This document shows, piece after piece, positions 1-8,484 of a stretch of 12,250 bases of DNA; positions within the stretch are counted from its first letter, which is position 1; each line of letters starts with the position of its first letter. Origin of the DNA: Euperipatoides rowelli (taxonomy: Eukaryota; Onychophora; Udeonychophora; Euonychophora; Peripatopsidae); NCBI GenBank assembly GCA_003024985.2, contig PXIH01S0013452.1; one strand, 5' to 3'. The position numbers were made by a program, and so were the translations under genes. The notes beneath the pieces were generated by a model. It searched no databases, was not told where the DNA came from, and saw nothing but the letters and a program-made list of their open reading frames with translations.

Positions 1-168
1 TTAGGTTGCTATACTTAAAAACCGTCAAAAATGATGGACATTACTTTCTTCCTTCTAGGTTGCTATACTTAAAAGCGCGTCAAAAATGATGAACATTAAT
101 TTCTTCCTTCTTAGATTGCTATACTTCAAAGCCCGTCAAAAATGTAAAAGCCTTCAAAAATGACGGAT
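1..168. repeat. Minisatellite, about 54-56 bp unit, at least 2.5 copies
   Basis: A unit beginning AGGTTGCTATACTT starts at 3, 57 and 113 (the third copy reads AGATTGCTATACTTCAAAG). Each copy continues into a CGTCAAAAATGATG-like core, and the first two end in TTTCTTCCTTCT. The third copy breaks off after the core and is followed by a shortened echo of it (CTTCAAAAATGACGG, 152-166). The array runs off the left edge, so total copy number is unknown. No coding frame runs through it. Confidence 0.85.
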
Positions 169-1328
169 ACAGCAACATCTAAGGACTGAAAATAGAGCAA
201 AAACATATATGGGTATCATCGGGTTGCAGAAGATGGCCATGCAATGTGACAGACATCATGACCAAACTTGTCTTTTATTATAGTTAAATGACAGATTCAT
301 TGTTCCTTCTTTTGATTCTGTGAGGTAAGTTTTACTAGTCAACTATTATACTATAACAAAAACAACAACAAAACATCTTAGTTCCCTTGTTAATAGATGG
401 AGATTAAATATAAATTTTTCATTTTCTTTGGTGATTTTAATTTTGCTAACATTTGGCAGTAAGATGTGTTTAGAACATTTTGTAATGTAAATGCTGTTTT
501 TATGTAACTGAATTTTTTTGGTGAATACAATATACCTTCAAAAATAGAAAATCAACATATTCTACAAATGATTTCATTTTTGCATCTCAAGATTTGTGCA
601 ATGAATCAAACAGTTTAATGTTTTGCCTCTTATCATTTTCGATTATTGTTTGGCTTTGTGAAAAGTGATGTAATATTGAATGTAATAGAAGTGCAAAATA
701 TATAAAAGAGAAATTACAACTATTGCTAGCTGTTGAATTTGATATAGATATTTAATATAAGTTGTACATGTTGATCTATTCCTTGTTGACTGCTGATAAT
801 TTATACTCTTTTCATTGGATTGAATTCAAATATGATTTCTTCTATCTTTAAATAAAAAATACTATTGTTTTCTCTATAAAGAGAGCATTTTGAAAATTTA
901 CAGATGTCCTTACTAACTCTTTAAGTAATTTCAAAGGTAATGCTAAGCATATACTTATTTTAAAACAGCAAATTATCTTATTGGAGTTGCATAAATATAG
1001 GTTATTAAAGTAGTTTTCTTAGGAAATTTTTAATTAATAAAAAAAAAATGATTTAAATAAGTAGGTGTATCCTTTTTTTTTTCTTTTTTATGAAGCCAAA
1101 AACTGTTGTGATACATATGGTCACTAATGGTTCAACTGTTTGTTTTTTCAGTTAATGCTTTACATGATTTTGTTTTACACAGTTTTAAAATCTTTTTCTG
1201 TTGCAAATTATTTAGGTGAGGTGGCTTCAATTGTTAACTTGATGGTAAAAAAAAAAAAATTGATGCTAATTGTAAGTTTAATCTTGAGATTGTGAACCAA
1301 TATAACAATAACACCTTTATCCAGCTTA
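169..1328. other. AT-rich intergenic or intronic filler, nothing recognised
   Basis: This stretch is dominated by A/T runs, for example T-runs at 1072-1087, A-runs near 1040 and an A12 run near 1247. All six frames are closed by stops at short intervals. I found no Pol III boxes, no terminal inverted repeats with duplicated flanks and no convincing exon. Confidence 0.6.
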
Positions 1329-1425
1329 TTAAAGGTCAAATGTAACGGATTTTTTTTTTAAAAAAAAATTATTATTGATTTTAAAAGATAATTACTATAA
1401 AAAAGAATTCCACTTGAAAAAAATA
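1329..1425 (+). repeat. Left terminal inverted repeat of the MITE
   Basis: It begins TTAAAGGTCAAATGTAACGG, followed by a T-run/A-run block, ATTATTATTGATTTT and a CCACTTGAAAAA segment. It pairs with the reverse complement of about 1912-2008, with scattered mismatches concentrated in the homopolymers. Confidence 0.75.
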
Positions 1426-1613
1426 ATTTAAAATGCATAAAAAAAAAGTTATATAAATATAAAATTAAGACTATTGCTATCCTCAGTCTGAGATTACAAT
1501 TTAAAGATTTCACATTTTGTTTTGGGTTTGAGATTATTTGATGACAAAATAGTCTCTACAGCTGTTCTTTTTGTAATGATTTAACATGCAAATAGAGGTA
1601 TTTTCAATCTGTA

Positions 1614-1645
1614 TTAAAGGTCATTTTGGTTTTTTTAAAAAAATA
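1614..1645 (+). repeat. Internal copy resembling the MITE left terminus
   Basis: TTAAAGGTCA at 1614-1623 is identical to the first ten bases of the left terminus. It is followed, as there, by a GG, a T-run, an A-run and AAATTG. It lies in direct orientation to the left end with no matching right end nearby. It could be a second truncated family member or an internal duplication. A ten-base identity plus homopolymers is modest evidence. Confidence 0.4.
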
Positions 1646-1911
1646 AATTGTACCATAATAGCACAAAGAATGAATTTGATTATGATTTTTTACAAGTATT
1701 TAAACATTTAAACCATATGATATCCAGTCTTATGCTGACAAATATAGCAAATATTCTATAGTTAAGTATAGCAAGCCGTATTCATTTATAGCCTATGATG
1801 TCACAAAATATCTCCCCTGGTGTGTACAGTTGACAATGTTATTTTAAGGGTGAGGAGCTAAAGACAATTATTTTAAAAATTGAATTGTAAATAACTTTTT
1901 TTTTTTAATTT

Positions 1912-2008
1912 TTTTTTTTCTTTTTCTGGTGGAAATTTTTTTTAGTAAAAATCTTTAAAAATCAATAATAATAAAAAATTAAAAAAATCTGTTACATTTG
2001 ACCTTTAA
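1912..2008 (-). repeat. Right terminal inverted repeat of the MITE
   Basis: On the minus strand it begins TTAAAGGTCAAATGTAACAG and continues through ATTATTATTGATTTTTAAAG to CCACCAGAAAAAG. It differs from the left arm by scattered substitutions and homopolymer length, so the insertion is not very recent. Confidence 0.75.
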
Positions 2009-2176
2009 GTTTGCTGGTAGTGGGCTTGATGTGTTACTCTATTGTGTTTATAAATCTTTTGGACATGTGTTTCCTAAAATATTACAAGGGCTCATTAATA
2101 AAATGATGAATTTATTGTATTTTAAGATGTTTTTTATTAAGGCTCTTTTTTTTTTTATTTTTTTGTATTTCTGCTG

Positions 2177-2191
2177 AAAAATAATGAAATG
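2177..2191 (+). repeat. Left target-site duplication of the SINE
   Basis: AAAAATAATGAAATG is identical to 2474-2488. Joining across the SINE leaves an open reading frame leading into the LINE reverse transcriptase motif at 2495-2578, consistent with insertion into LINE coding sequence. Confidence 0.88.
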
Positions 2192-2473
2192 TCATGGTCA
2201 GGTGGTGAGAGTGGTTGCCTTGCTAGGCCCATGACATATGCTGTGGACACAGGTGTGATCCCAGGCTAGGGCGGTTATAAAACAGGATTTTCTCCCTAAC
2301 TTTAACAGCTCGCTTTGGGTTTTTACCTAGTACACCAACATTTTTTTTGCAACACAAGGAACCTGTTTATGATGTAGTACTAATAATTGTCTAATGTATT
2401 TATAATTAATTAACCCACAAAAAAAAAATACATCTTTTCTCCCTTTGGAGGGCAGATTTATTTTATTTAAAAT
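2192..2473 (+). mobile_element. tRNA-derived SINE with perfect 15-bp target-site duplication
   Basis: The element carries an internal Pol III promoter: an A-box-like TGGTGAGAGTGG at 2203-2214 and a B-box-like GGTGTGATCCC at 2252-2262, spaced as in a tRNA gene. It is bounded by identical 15-base copies of AAAAATAATGAAATG (2177-2191 and 2474-2488), the hallmark of LINE-mediated target-primed insertion. The body after the tRNA-like head (2275-2340) is of unknown origin and contains TTTTACCTAGTACACCAACA. The 3' part is AT-rich, with an A9-type run near 2420 and a TTTATTTTATTTAAAAT tail. I cannot place it in a named family. The perfect duplication implies that it is much younger than the LINE remnant around it. 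Confidence 0.88.
2203..2262 (+). promoter_or_regulatory. Internal Pol III promoter (A and B boxes) of the SINE
   Basis: The A box (2203-2214) fits TRGCNNAGYGG with one extra base. The B box (2252-2262) fits GGTTCGANNCC with two or three mismatches. The gap of about 37 bp is within the range seen in tRNA genes and SINEs. Mismatches in the B box suggest weakened activity. Confidence 0.65.
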
Positions 2474-2488
2474 AAAAATAATGAAATG
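2474..2488 (+). repeat. Right target-site duplication of the SINE
   Basis: AAAAATAATGAAATG is the second exact copy and follows directly on the A/T-rich SINE tail. Confidence 0.88.
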
Positions 2489-3620
2489 CAGAGTGATTAT
2501 GTAAGATGCATTAATGATTTCAGACCAATTGCTTTATTGGATTGTGATGCAAAACTTTTCTCTGGCATTTTATATAATTAAATAATATATTATCATAATA
2601 ATTTAAATTTTCCTCAACAGTTTACATTGAAAGAATGGTTCAAATACATAATTGTTTGTCATTTTTCTTTACAACATTACATTCCGATTAAAAGGAGAAC
2701 AATAAAAGCTGGTACCATAATCTTTCTTGATATAGAGAAATATTTTGACAATGTGAGTCATATTTGTGTAAATATATTGTGGAAGCATTTGGTGTGTCAA
2801 ACTTAACTTACAGTCTTATCAATTATCTTATCAACAACATGTTTTAATTGAACATTGGTTAGCATATCCTTGCTGATATTCCTGTTAATAAAGGGATATG
2901 GCAAAGCTCATTGCTTTGAACAACATTATTTGCACTGTATATTAATAAATTGTTGTAAGTGATAAGGGGATTAAATACACATATTAGATTTAATTTAGGC
3001 TTTTACAATAAAGTAAATACTTTTTTCAACAAATTTGTCTGGCTAAAAACTATAATTTTGTTCTAAACAAACAATCAGGTTGCAGTAGAAACTGGAGTTC
3101 TTAATTTACACTGTCTTGACATAGTTAGTAATGTTGCTTTGTTTAATTAGGTGTTAGCTTTTGTCACATGTTGAATTAAAAATCATTACTTTGAGGAATT
3201 TGAGACCACAAACACCAGTTCTTGGGGTAAATATCAATTGTATTCATCTTTTGTAGCTAAAGATAAAATTTATTTTATCAAATTTATCTGTTTGATTGAC
3301 AGCTCAGAAAATCTTTTTTTTTAGATATTTTGGATGTTTCTAAGTGGTCTAGAGATTCCATAATAACACAAAATACTTTTTTCATTGTATAATTAAAATA
3401 TTTGAATGTTATTTTATATAGTTTTAAAAAAAAGTTTAATAAGCTGTCATCTTTTAGTATATTAAACTAAGAATACTAAACTTTGCTTATATAAATGATG
3501 CAATTGCTATTAATTCTATATTTGTAGGTCACCATAATTCTAATTTTGATATTAAATGTTTATTTTGTGCTTTCCATGAAACAGTGGAGCAATTTTTTGT
3601 TTTCATAGTACTGTTTTTTT
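2474..3620 (+). pseudogene. Decayed LINE (non-LTR retrotransposon) reverse transcriptase, C-terminal half
   Basis: Several reverse transcriptase signatures appear in order on the plus strand, broken by stops and frameshifts. (1) 2516-2572 reads DFRPIALLDCDAKLFSGIL, the N-x-RPI-x-LL-x-x-D-x-K entry motif. (2) 2711-2761 reads GTIIFLDIEKYFDNVSH, the catalytic block with the first Asp in FLDIEKxFD. (3) 2784-2843 reads EAFGVSNLTYSLINYL in another frame. (4) 2881-2955 reads PVNKGIWQSSLL, stop, TTLFALYINKLL, matching the G-x-x-Q-x-x-x-LS-x-x-LF-x-LY-I block. (5) 3557-3595 reads CLFCAFHETVEQFF, like the Cys-rich C-terminal segment of L1/Tx1-type LINEs. The FADD box was not found. Upstream coding may extend left of the SINE to about 2120 (FYKMFF-like codons). 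Domain spacing and wording favour the L1/Tx1 group, which is inference. It is not functional. Confidence 0.75.
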
Positions 3621-3900
3621 TCTTGCATGTAGAGATAATTTTTTAATATTTTTTTATTACATTTTTTCAACAGATGTAAATAAATAAATTCTTTCAAATA
3701 ATTGCAAAAAGGAATATTATTGTTTTTAATCTTAGTGTTTTCAGGTGTATAAGATGTCCAAGAAAGTTTCTGGATTTACACTTAATTGCATTGTTGACTT
3801 ATTCTAATTTACGTTTAAGATAAATGTATATTTTGAATTGCAATATTTGAGTTTTGATATATTTATTAACAAATGGGAAAATGATCAATGTAGAAGAATT

Positions 3901-3908
3901 GTCCAGAG
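3901..3908 (+). repeat. Left 8-bp target-site duplication (hAT type)
   Basis: GTCCAGAG matches 4288-4295 exactly. Its position immediately outside the inverted repeat makes a chance match unlikely. Confidence 0.75.
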
Positions 3909-4287
3909 AAGGTGTTCCAAACCCTGTGTCCCCGGGCACAACCAATTTTGTGTGTGCCTACTGCTATTTGATCACAAAACAAAAGCTTGTCCACGTTAAA
4001 TTGGCTTTGCTTGGATCCCATTGATTTATATTGTGAGTGGTTAGGAAACCAAATTTAGGCCGTTTTTTCCTTGTATTTCACCTTTTGTGCCAAGTTAGTG
4101 AGATGAGACACAAATAAATATGTTATATAATCAACAATTTACTGTGATTTTAACATCTGCACATCTATCTTCATGATTGCAGAAATAGTTGATGGAAACT
4201 ACGTCAAAATTATTGAAATAGAAGGTGCCCACCGCCCCACCGGTATGTTAGAATGTGATCTAGGGTACAAAAAGGTTGGAACCCCTG
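3909..4287. mobile_element. hAT-like MITE, 379 bp, with 8-bp target-site duplication
   Basis: The eight bases GTCCAGAG occur exactly at 3901-3908 and again at 4288-4295. Between them, the left end reads AAGGTGTTCCAAACC and the right end, reverse-complemented, reads CAGGGGTTCCAACC. These are imperfect terminal inverted repeats sharing GG-x-GTTCCAA-x-CC. An 8-bp duplication and a CAGGGGTT-type terminus are characteristic of hAT transposons. The interior is too short and too stop-rich for a transposase. The left terminus has drifted from the CAG start. The subterminal regions are GC-rich on both sides (CCCCGGGCAC near 3930 and GCCCACCGCCCCACCGG near 4227). Confidence 0.78.
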
Positions 4288-4295
4288 GTCCAGAG
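4288..4295 (+). repeat. Right 8-bp target-site duplication (hAT type)
   Basis: GTCCAGAG follows directly on the CCCCTG right terminus of the element. Confidence 0.75.
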
Positions 4296-5130
4296 TATAC
4301 CCTTAATGTAATAAATATTGACTAATGTGATAGCTACAAGCTGCTATGATATTCATTGCCTTTTTTTTTCTGTTTTTTTCCGTCCCCATGTGGGTTCAAA
4401 GGTTTAGTTTATATTTTTTTTTCATTCTTAATTGAATTTTCTTGTGAAAGTCTATAATGGTGTAATTTATACATTGATATGTTATTTTTTTTTATTTCTC
4501 AATTGTATTTAATGTGTTTTATAAAATAATAAAGCATATTTAGAATGGCAAGATTCCATTCATTGAAATAAAAATCACAGGACATATAAACTTCTTTCAC
4601 ATCCAAATTGAATAGTCTTAGATAATTATGTAAACCATTGTACCAGTTAGTGATTATTTTCTTCTAAAATAATATAAACATAGAAATAATATTAAAAGTT
4701 TGTGAGTGGCGGATGGGGATGGGGGGGGGGGAGTATGCATAATTGAAGTTTATTTCAGACAATAAAAAATGGATTTACCTTTTAATTCAATAAAGTTATT
4801 TCTAATGAACAAAATATTTATGAATTTTTTCAATAGGTCTCTTTCTTCCCTCTTGTTTACTCACCTCCCCCACCCCTCCACTCTTTCAATTTGAAAATGA
4901 AAAAGTTTTATTAATTTTGTATTGAATTAAAGTTTGTTTTACCCCATTAACATTTTTAGAAAATAATCAACTTAGAGCATTTTTTTTTTAAATTATATTT
5001 ATTCTCTTAAAATGTACAAATAAAAAATACAATGATTTTATTCATTGAAAATAAAAAGCATAAATAACAATTTTAAATTGTTATAATATGCGTTTTTTTC
5101 TAAATAATGCTATAATTTGATTACAACTGT
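4296..5130. other. AT-rich filler with a G11 homopolymer
   Basis: No gene is recognised. The stretch holds T-runs, a G-run at 4721-4731 inside a purine-rich patch, and a C-rich patch near 4863-4880. All frames are short. Confidence 0.6.
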
Positions 5131-5170
5131 CTGAAAGACCGCACGACGGTGACCCAAAGGGTAACTGAAG
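5131..5170. repeat. Short GC-richer island with small hairpin
   Basis: A roughly 35-base island (GACCGCACGACGGTGACCC and following) stands out from AT-rich surroundings. It contains a near-perfect hairpin at 5149-5165, GTGACCC-AAA-GGGTAAC, with one mismatch. ATAATTTGA (5112-5120) and TCAAATTAT (5195-5203) flank it as an inverted pair. This may be the core of a tiny degraded foldback element, but the flanking pair is AT-only and could be chance. Confidence 0.35.
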
Positions 5171-6345
5171 CTTTTTTTTTTAATGTACAATACATCAAAT
5201 TATATTGGACTATGATGGTAACTAGTAATCTGTTTTAAATATCGTTATTTATTTTCTTGTTCTAAAGTTTTATCATACAAATTAAATATGATAAAATATT
5301 ATTAGCTTTTCATGTAAATATAATGTTAGAAATCACAATTGAGTTATAATTATATGAATAATACATTTTAATCAGTTCAGTTGAAAATTAACAAATAAAA
5401 TTAATATCACAATCAGCAAAATTAGTGCAAAAAAATGTTAACATGATTTGTAATACATGGGGGGAAAAAAACTAATCAAATTACTTCACTTAAAAGATTA
5501 GCAAGTTATCAGAAGTCAATATTCTGTGAGGTGCTGTACTAACGTTCCCTCTTTTGAGAAACGGGAATACTAAATAAAATGTCGTGCAAAGATAATTAAA
5601 AAACTTAAAAATATGACAACTATAATAGAAATTGTTTAATTAACAAATAAGAAATATATATAATGGTAATATATGTCAATAAATATAGGTCACATGACTC
5701 GGTTAGAATTACTCCTGATCAAGCCTGCCAGACAATAGGATTTCCCACTTATTGTTTTTACAAAATGCAGTAAATATTAAGATATTTTATTATATATTTT
5801 ATTTTATAATATTTGCTACTACACGATTATTATTTATTTATTTATTATGGGTAGTTTCACACCTTAAATATGTTTTAGTCAATAATAATAAGAGGAAAAA
5901 AATGTAATACATACAATATGATTTATTTTACATTAATGAACTTTATAACAATAAAAAAAAATTACCTATTTATTACAAACAAACAATTCTAAAATTCTTT
6001 AGTATTCTATTATATATATTTTATATTATTGTTAATTATTATGAAAATTTGTGACCATTGTTAATATTTTTTAATCTATTGATTTTACTAACGATTCAAA
6101 TTACTATTATAAAAATTTTGTGTAGATTTTTAGCAAAATAAAAATTATCAATACATAAAAAAGGAAATCTTTACGTACTAAAATTTAAAATCAAACAAAA
6201 AGAAAGAGAAAAAAAAATTATTTTCCATCTCTTCACTCCTTATATTCCCTATTTTTTTTCACAACAGCAATCAAATTCTATATAACAGAAATTTAGTATA
6301 CAATCACAGTGAGACATAAAATTGGTATATAATAAATGAAATTTA
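5171..6345. other. AT-rich filler, nothing recognised
   Basis: The sequence is extremely A/T-rich with many stop codons in all frames. A less AT-rich patch at about 5690-5745 (GGTCACATGACTCGG through GCCTGCCAG) has no open frame worth naming. No Pol III boxes or terminal repeats with duplicated flanks were seen. Confidence 0.55.
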
Positions 6346-6350
6346 AGTTT

Positions 6351-6368
6351 TTGTTGTTGTTGTTGTTG
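6351..6368 (+). repeat. (TTG)6 microsatellite
   Basis: Six uninterrupted TTG units follow an AAGTTT lead-in and are followed by ATGATTAG. Confidence 0.9.
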
Positions 6369-6481
6369 ATGATTAGAAACAATCCAAAAGCGATTTTTTT
6401 ATATTAAAAAACAAATTTTCTCTGTGTGTCCGTCATACTGAACTCTTAAAATTGCATTTTCTCCCCAATGGTTTGTCCCTA

Positions 6482-6935
6482 ATTAAGTTGAAATTTGAAA
6501 TTGGTGTACCAGTAGAGGTCTAGAAAAAATGTCAAGGTCCTAGGTGGTCACATAGGGGTACTCGGGGGCCCCCAAAAATCTAAACTTTTTAAAATGCTCC
6601 GATTAAGTTGAAATTTGAAATTGGTGTACCCTTAGAGGTCTAGAATATGTATATAAATGGTCAAGGTCCTAGATGGTCACATGGGGTGCTAGGGGGGGGG
6701 GGGATCTATTTTTTTTTAAATGCTCCAATTAAGTTCTAATTTGAAATTGGTGTTCCAATAGAGGTCTAGAATATGTATATAAAAGGTCAAGTCCTAGGTA
6801 GTCACATGAGGGTGGTAGGGGGCCCCTGAATATCTAATCTTTTTTAAATGCTGTGATTAAGTTCAAATTTGAAATTTGTGTTACCTGGAGGTCTGTAATC
6901 ACATTGGGGTGCTTTGGGGACCCAATTGAATTCCG
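6482..6935. repeat. Minisatellite, four diverged copies of a 120-128 bp unit
   Basis: ATTAAGTT marks unit starts at 6482, 6602, 6728 and 6856. Each unit carries TTTGAAATTGGTGTACC (variants), AGAGGTCTAGAA, GTCAAGGTCCTAG, GGTCACATGGGG, a G-rich block with a GGGGGCCCC-like core, and AAATGCTCC before the next start. Units 2 and 3 share an AATATGTATATAAA insertion absent from unit 1. Unit 4 lacks the central segment and ends near CCCAATTG. A G12 run (6692-6703) replaces the GGGGGCCCC block in unit 2. The spacing drift shows indels between copies. No frame stays open through the array. Confidence 0.88.
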
Positions 6936-7439
6936 TCATTTTAGACAATAAAAATAGACTGCCCATTTTTAGGGGAGATGGGGGAGGGTCAAATAACATG
7001 AGAGTGTTTACTATCGATTTCGACAGGTTTCGTTAGTAATAAATTTAGAAAACAAATTATATCTATAACTTCAATTATATTTTTCTTTTTTTTTTTCTAT
7101 AACAATTTCTAATATATCTTTATAGTAAAACTATATTATTCTCTATATACAATATAGAAAATTCTTTGTCAAACCAAATCTGTTCAATCACATCTTCTTC
7201 CAAGTATATTGTATGAAAATTAAAAAGGCATTTAATCTCATTAATAAGATATTCTATAAAACCTTTATTGATATCTTTAAAATTTTTTTTCATTTCTATA
7301 TTTCCAAAAATACTTGAATGAAAATCAGTATACATTTACATGTTTATTTTTTTTTTTTTTTCTCTTAATTAAATGGAAAGAAAACTTTGGTGAAGTTTTG
7401 GATTTCAATAAAGAATAAGATGAAGAATGCACAGTTTGC
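6936..7439. other. AT-rich stretch with one unconvincing minus-strand open frame
   Basis: A GC-richer patch at 6958-6990 (GCCCATTTTTAGGGGAGATGGGGGAGGG) is followed by AT-rich DNA. The minus strand of 7335-7120 has a 71-codon ATG-to-stop frame, rich in Ile, Asn, Lys and Phe, with no motif that I recognise. In DNA this AT-rich, a few frames of that length are expected by chance in 12 kb. It lies about 2 kb beyond the end of the polymerase remnant on the same strand, the only reason to remember it. Confidence 0.4.
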
Positions 7440-7512
7440 CTTTATGGGCTTGGTCGAGCAGTCATGATGACCGACTCGATCTCCAGCATTGCTGGTTCAA
7501 GTCATTATAAAG
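7440..7512 (+). mobile_element. tRNA-like Pol III unit: SINE head or tRNA pseudogene
   Basis: The 73-base segment has an A-box-like TGGTCGAGCAG (7451-7461) and a near-consensus B box GGTTCAAGTCA (7494-7504), about 33 bp apart. Its ends can pair like an acceptor stem: CTTTATG (7440-7446) with TATAAAG (7506-7512), including one G-U wobble. GGTC (7452-7455) and GACC (7469-7472) can form a D-stem. The T-stem does not pair, the A box sits about four bases too far in, and no sensible anticodon arm forms; CCAGCATTGCTGG makes a different hairpin instead. So it is not a functional tRNA. No target-site duplication was found, and the 3' limit of any SINE body is unknown. Confidence 0.6.
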
Positions 7513-7727
7513 TCAATTTTTATTAAGAGTTTTTTTCTGTTATAATTTCATTCAAATTTATTCAAAATCACTTTATAATATGTTTATTTTAAGTTATTGA
7601 TTAGTGTAAGTTGTTGTTTATAAGTTATGTTAAGTTTATATCAACTCACATTACATGTTTATTAGTAAGCTATTTGTTTCTCAAGTAACAACATAAGTAG
7701 TAGAGTCGGCACCATTTAATCCCCATT

Positions 7728-7797
7728 TTGGTGACTGTTCCACTTTCCTATGTTAAGTCTATGGAAGATCGGTGTCAGACAGTGGAACAGCCACCAA
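7728..7797. repeat. Stem-loop: 17-bp inverted repeat with one mismatch
   Basis: TTGGTGACTGTTCCACT (7728-7744) pairs with AGTGGAACAGCCACCAA (7781-7797) at 16 of 17 positions, around a 36-base loop. Related words recur nearby: TCCTATGTTAAGTCTATGG (7747-7765) and TCCTATGTCAATCCTATGG (7852-7870). These suggest a local duplicated unit or an unnamed foldback element. No duplicated flanks were identified. Confidence 0.7.
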
Positions 7798-8484
7798 GAA
7801 AACAGACCTAAAAAGGGTGTGGTCATCCATGTTAATCTTATGGGGAATTTTCCTATGTCAATCCTATGGGCCTTTATCTGATAATTCAAAAAATGGCACT
7901 ATGGTGGACCCAAATTTCTTATGTAATTATAAGCAATGATTTCTGTATCTCAAAGGACTATGAGACAAATTTATAAGACTAAGATAATATAGTGACCCAA
8001 CCACCTTATGGGAATTTAATCTAGGATTTCTATATTAAAAAAGGATATGATGTTAATTTTGGCAGTATAGAAATTGTACTAATTATAAAAGGGCATTTGC
8101 CAGAAAAAGTCAATGTAACATTTTATCTGTTACCACACATACACGTGAGCCTCTTTCTTTACACAACATTTATGAAAAGTGAGTAGGCCTACTCGGATTT
8201 TCCCTTGTGGTAGTGCATCCCACTCCTTAAACATATTTACCCACCCATATCCTTATTGAGTTATAAAATAGTAAATAAATTGAGCAATGATAAATTATGG
8301 ATATGTTTAATTGATTTCTAGACAGATCTGTTATTATAAGTTTTAAACCATGACTTAAACTGTTTCAACCAAGAAATCCAAACATGATAGCAATGAGAGA
8401 ATAAATTCAAACCCTGTAAAATGGACCTATAGTAAATAGCTTGAATTTATAAAAAAGAGTATTCAAACAGTTTCTTAGAGCTTT
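7798..8484. other. AT-rich filler, no gene recognised
   Basis: A slightly less AT-rich tract holds the second TCCTATGT word and several short open frames. The longest that I traced, plus strand at about 8023-8183, has no ATG near its start and no recognisable motif. It is within chance expectation. Confidence 0.5.

Larger units (their letters stand above)
1329..2008. mobile_element. MITE with long terminal inverted repeats, TTAA at both edges
   Basis: The left end reads TTAAAGGTCAAATGTAAC (1329-1346) and the right end is its reverse complement, GTTACATTTGACCTTTAA (1991-2008). Inward similarity continues for about 95 bp with small gaps (shared ATTATTATTGATTTT, then TTACTA and a TTCCAC block) and more weakly for perhaps 150 bp. 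TTAA lies at both outer edges (1329-1332 and 2005-2008). This fits a piggyBac-type TTAA duplication, but TA as the target (Tc1/mariner type) cannot be excluded because TTAA contains TA. No transposase frame lies inside, so it would be non-autonomous. The interior includes GTGACATCATAGG-like sequence on the minus strand but no recognised motif. Confidence 0.75.

Noticed and set aside
1762-1773. TTAAGTATAGCA inside the MITE is the reverse complement of TGCTATACTTAA in the minisatellite at the window start
   Set aside because: A 12-base A/T-rich match without extension on either side is not enough to claim a relationship.
7120-7335. 71-codon minus-strand ATG-to-stop frame
   Set aside because: It has no recognised motif and its composition mirrors the AT-rich DNA. 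A few frames of this length are expected by chance in the window. I kept it only as a remark in the gap entry.
7440-7512. Functional tRNA gene
   Set aside because: The T-stem does not pair, the anticodon arm is missing and the A-box position is shifted.
8023-8183. About 53-codon plus-strand open stretch (includes GYDVNFGSIEIVLIIKGHLP)
   Set aside because: It has no nearby start codon and no recognised motif, and its length is within chance expectation.
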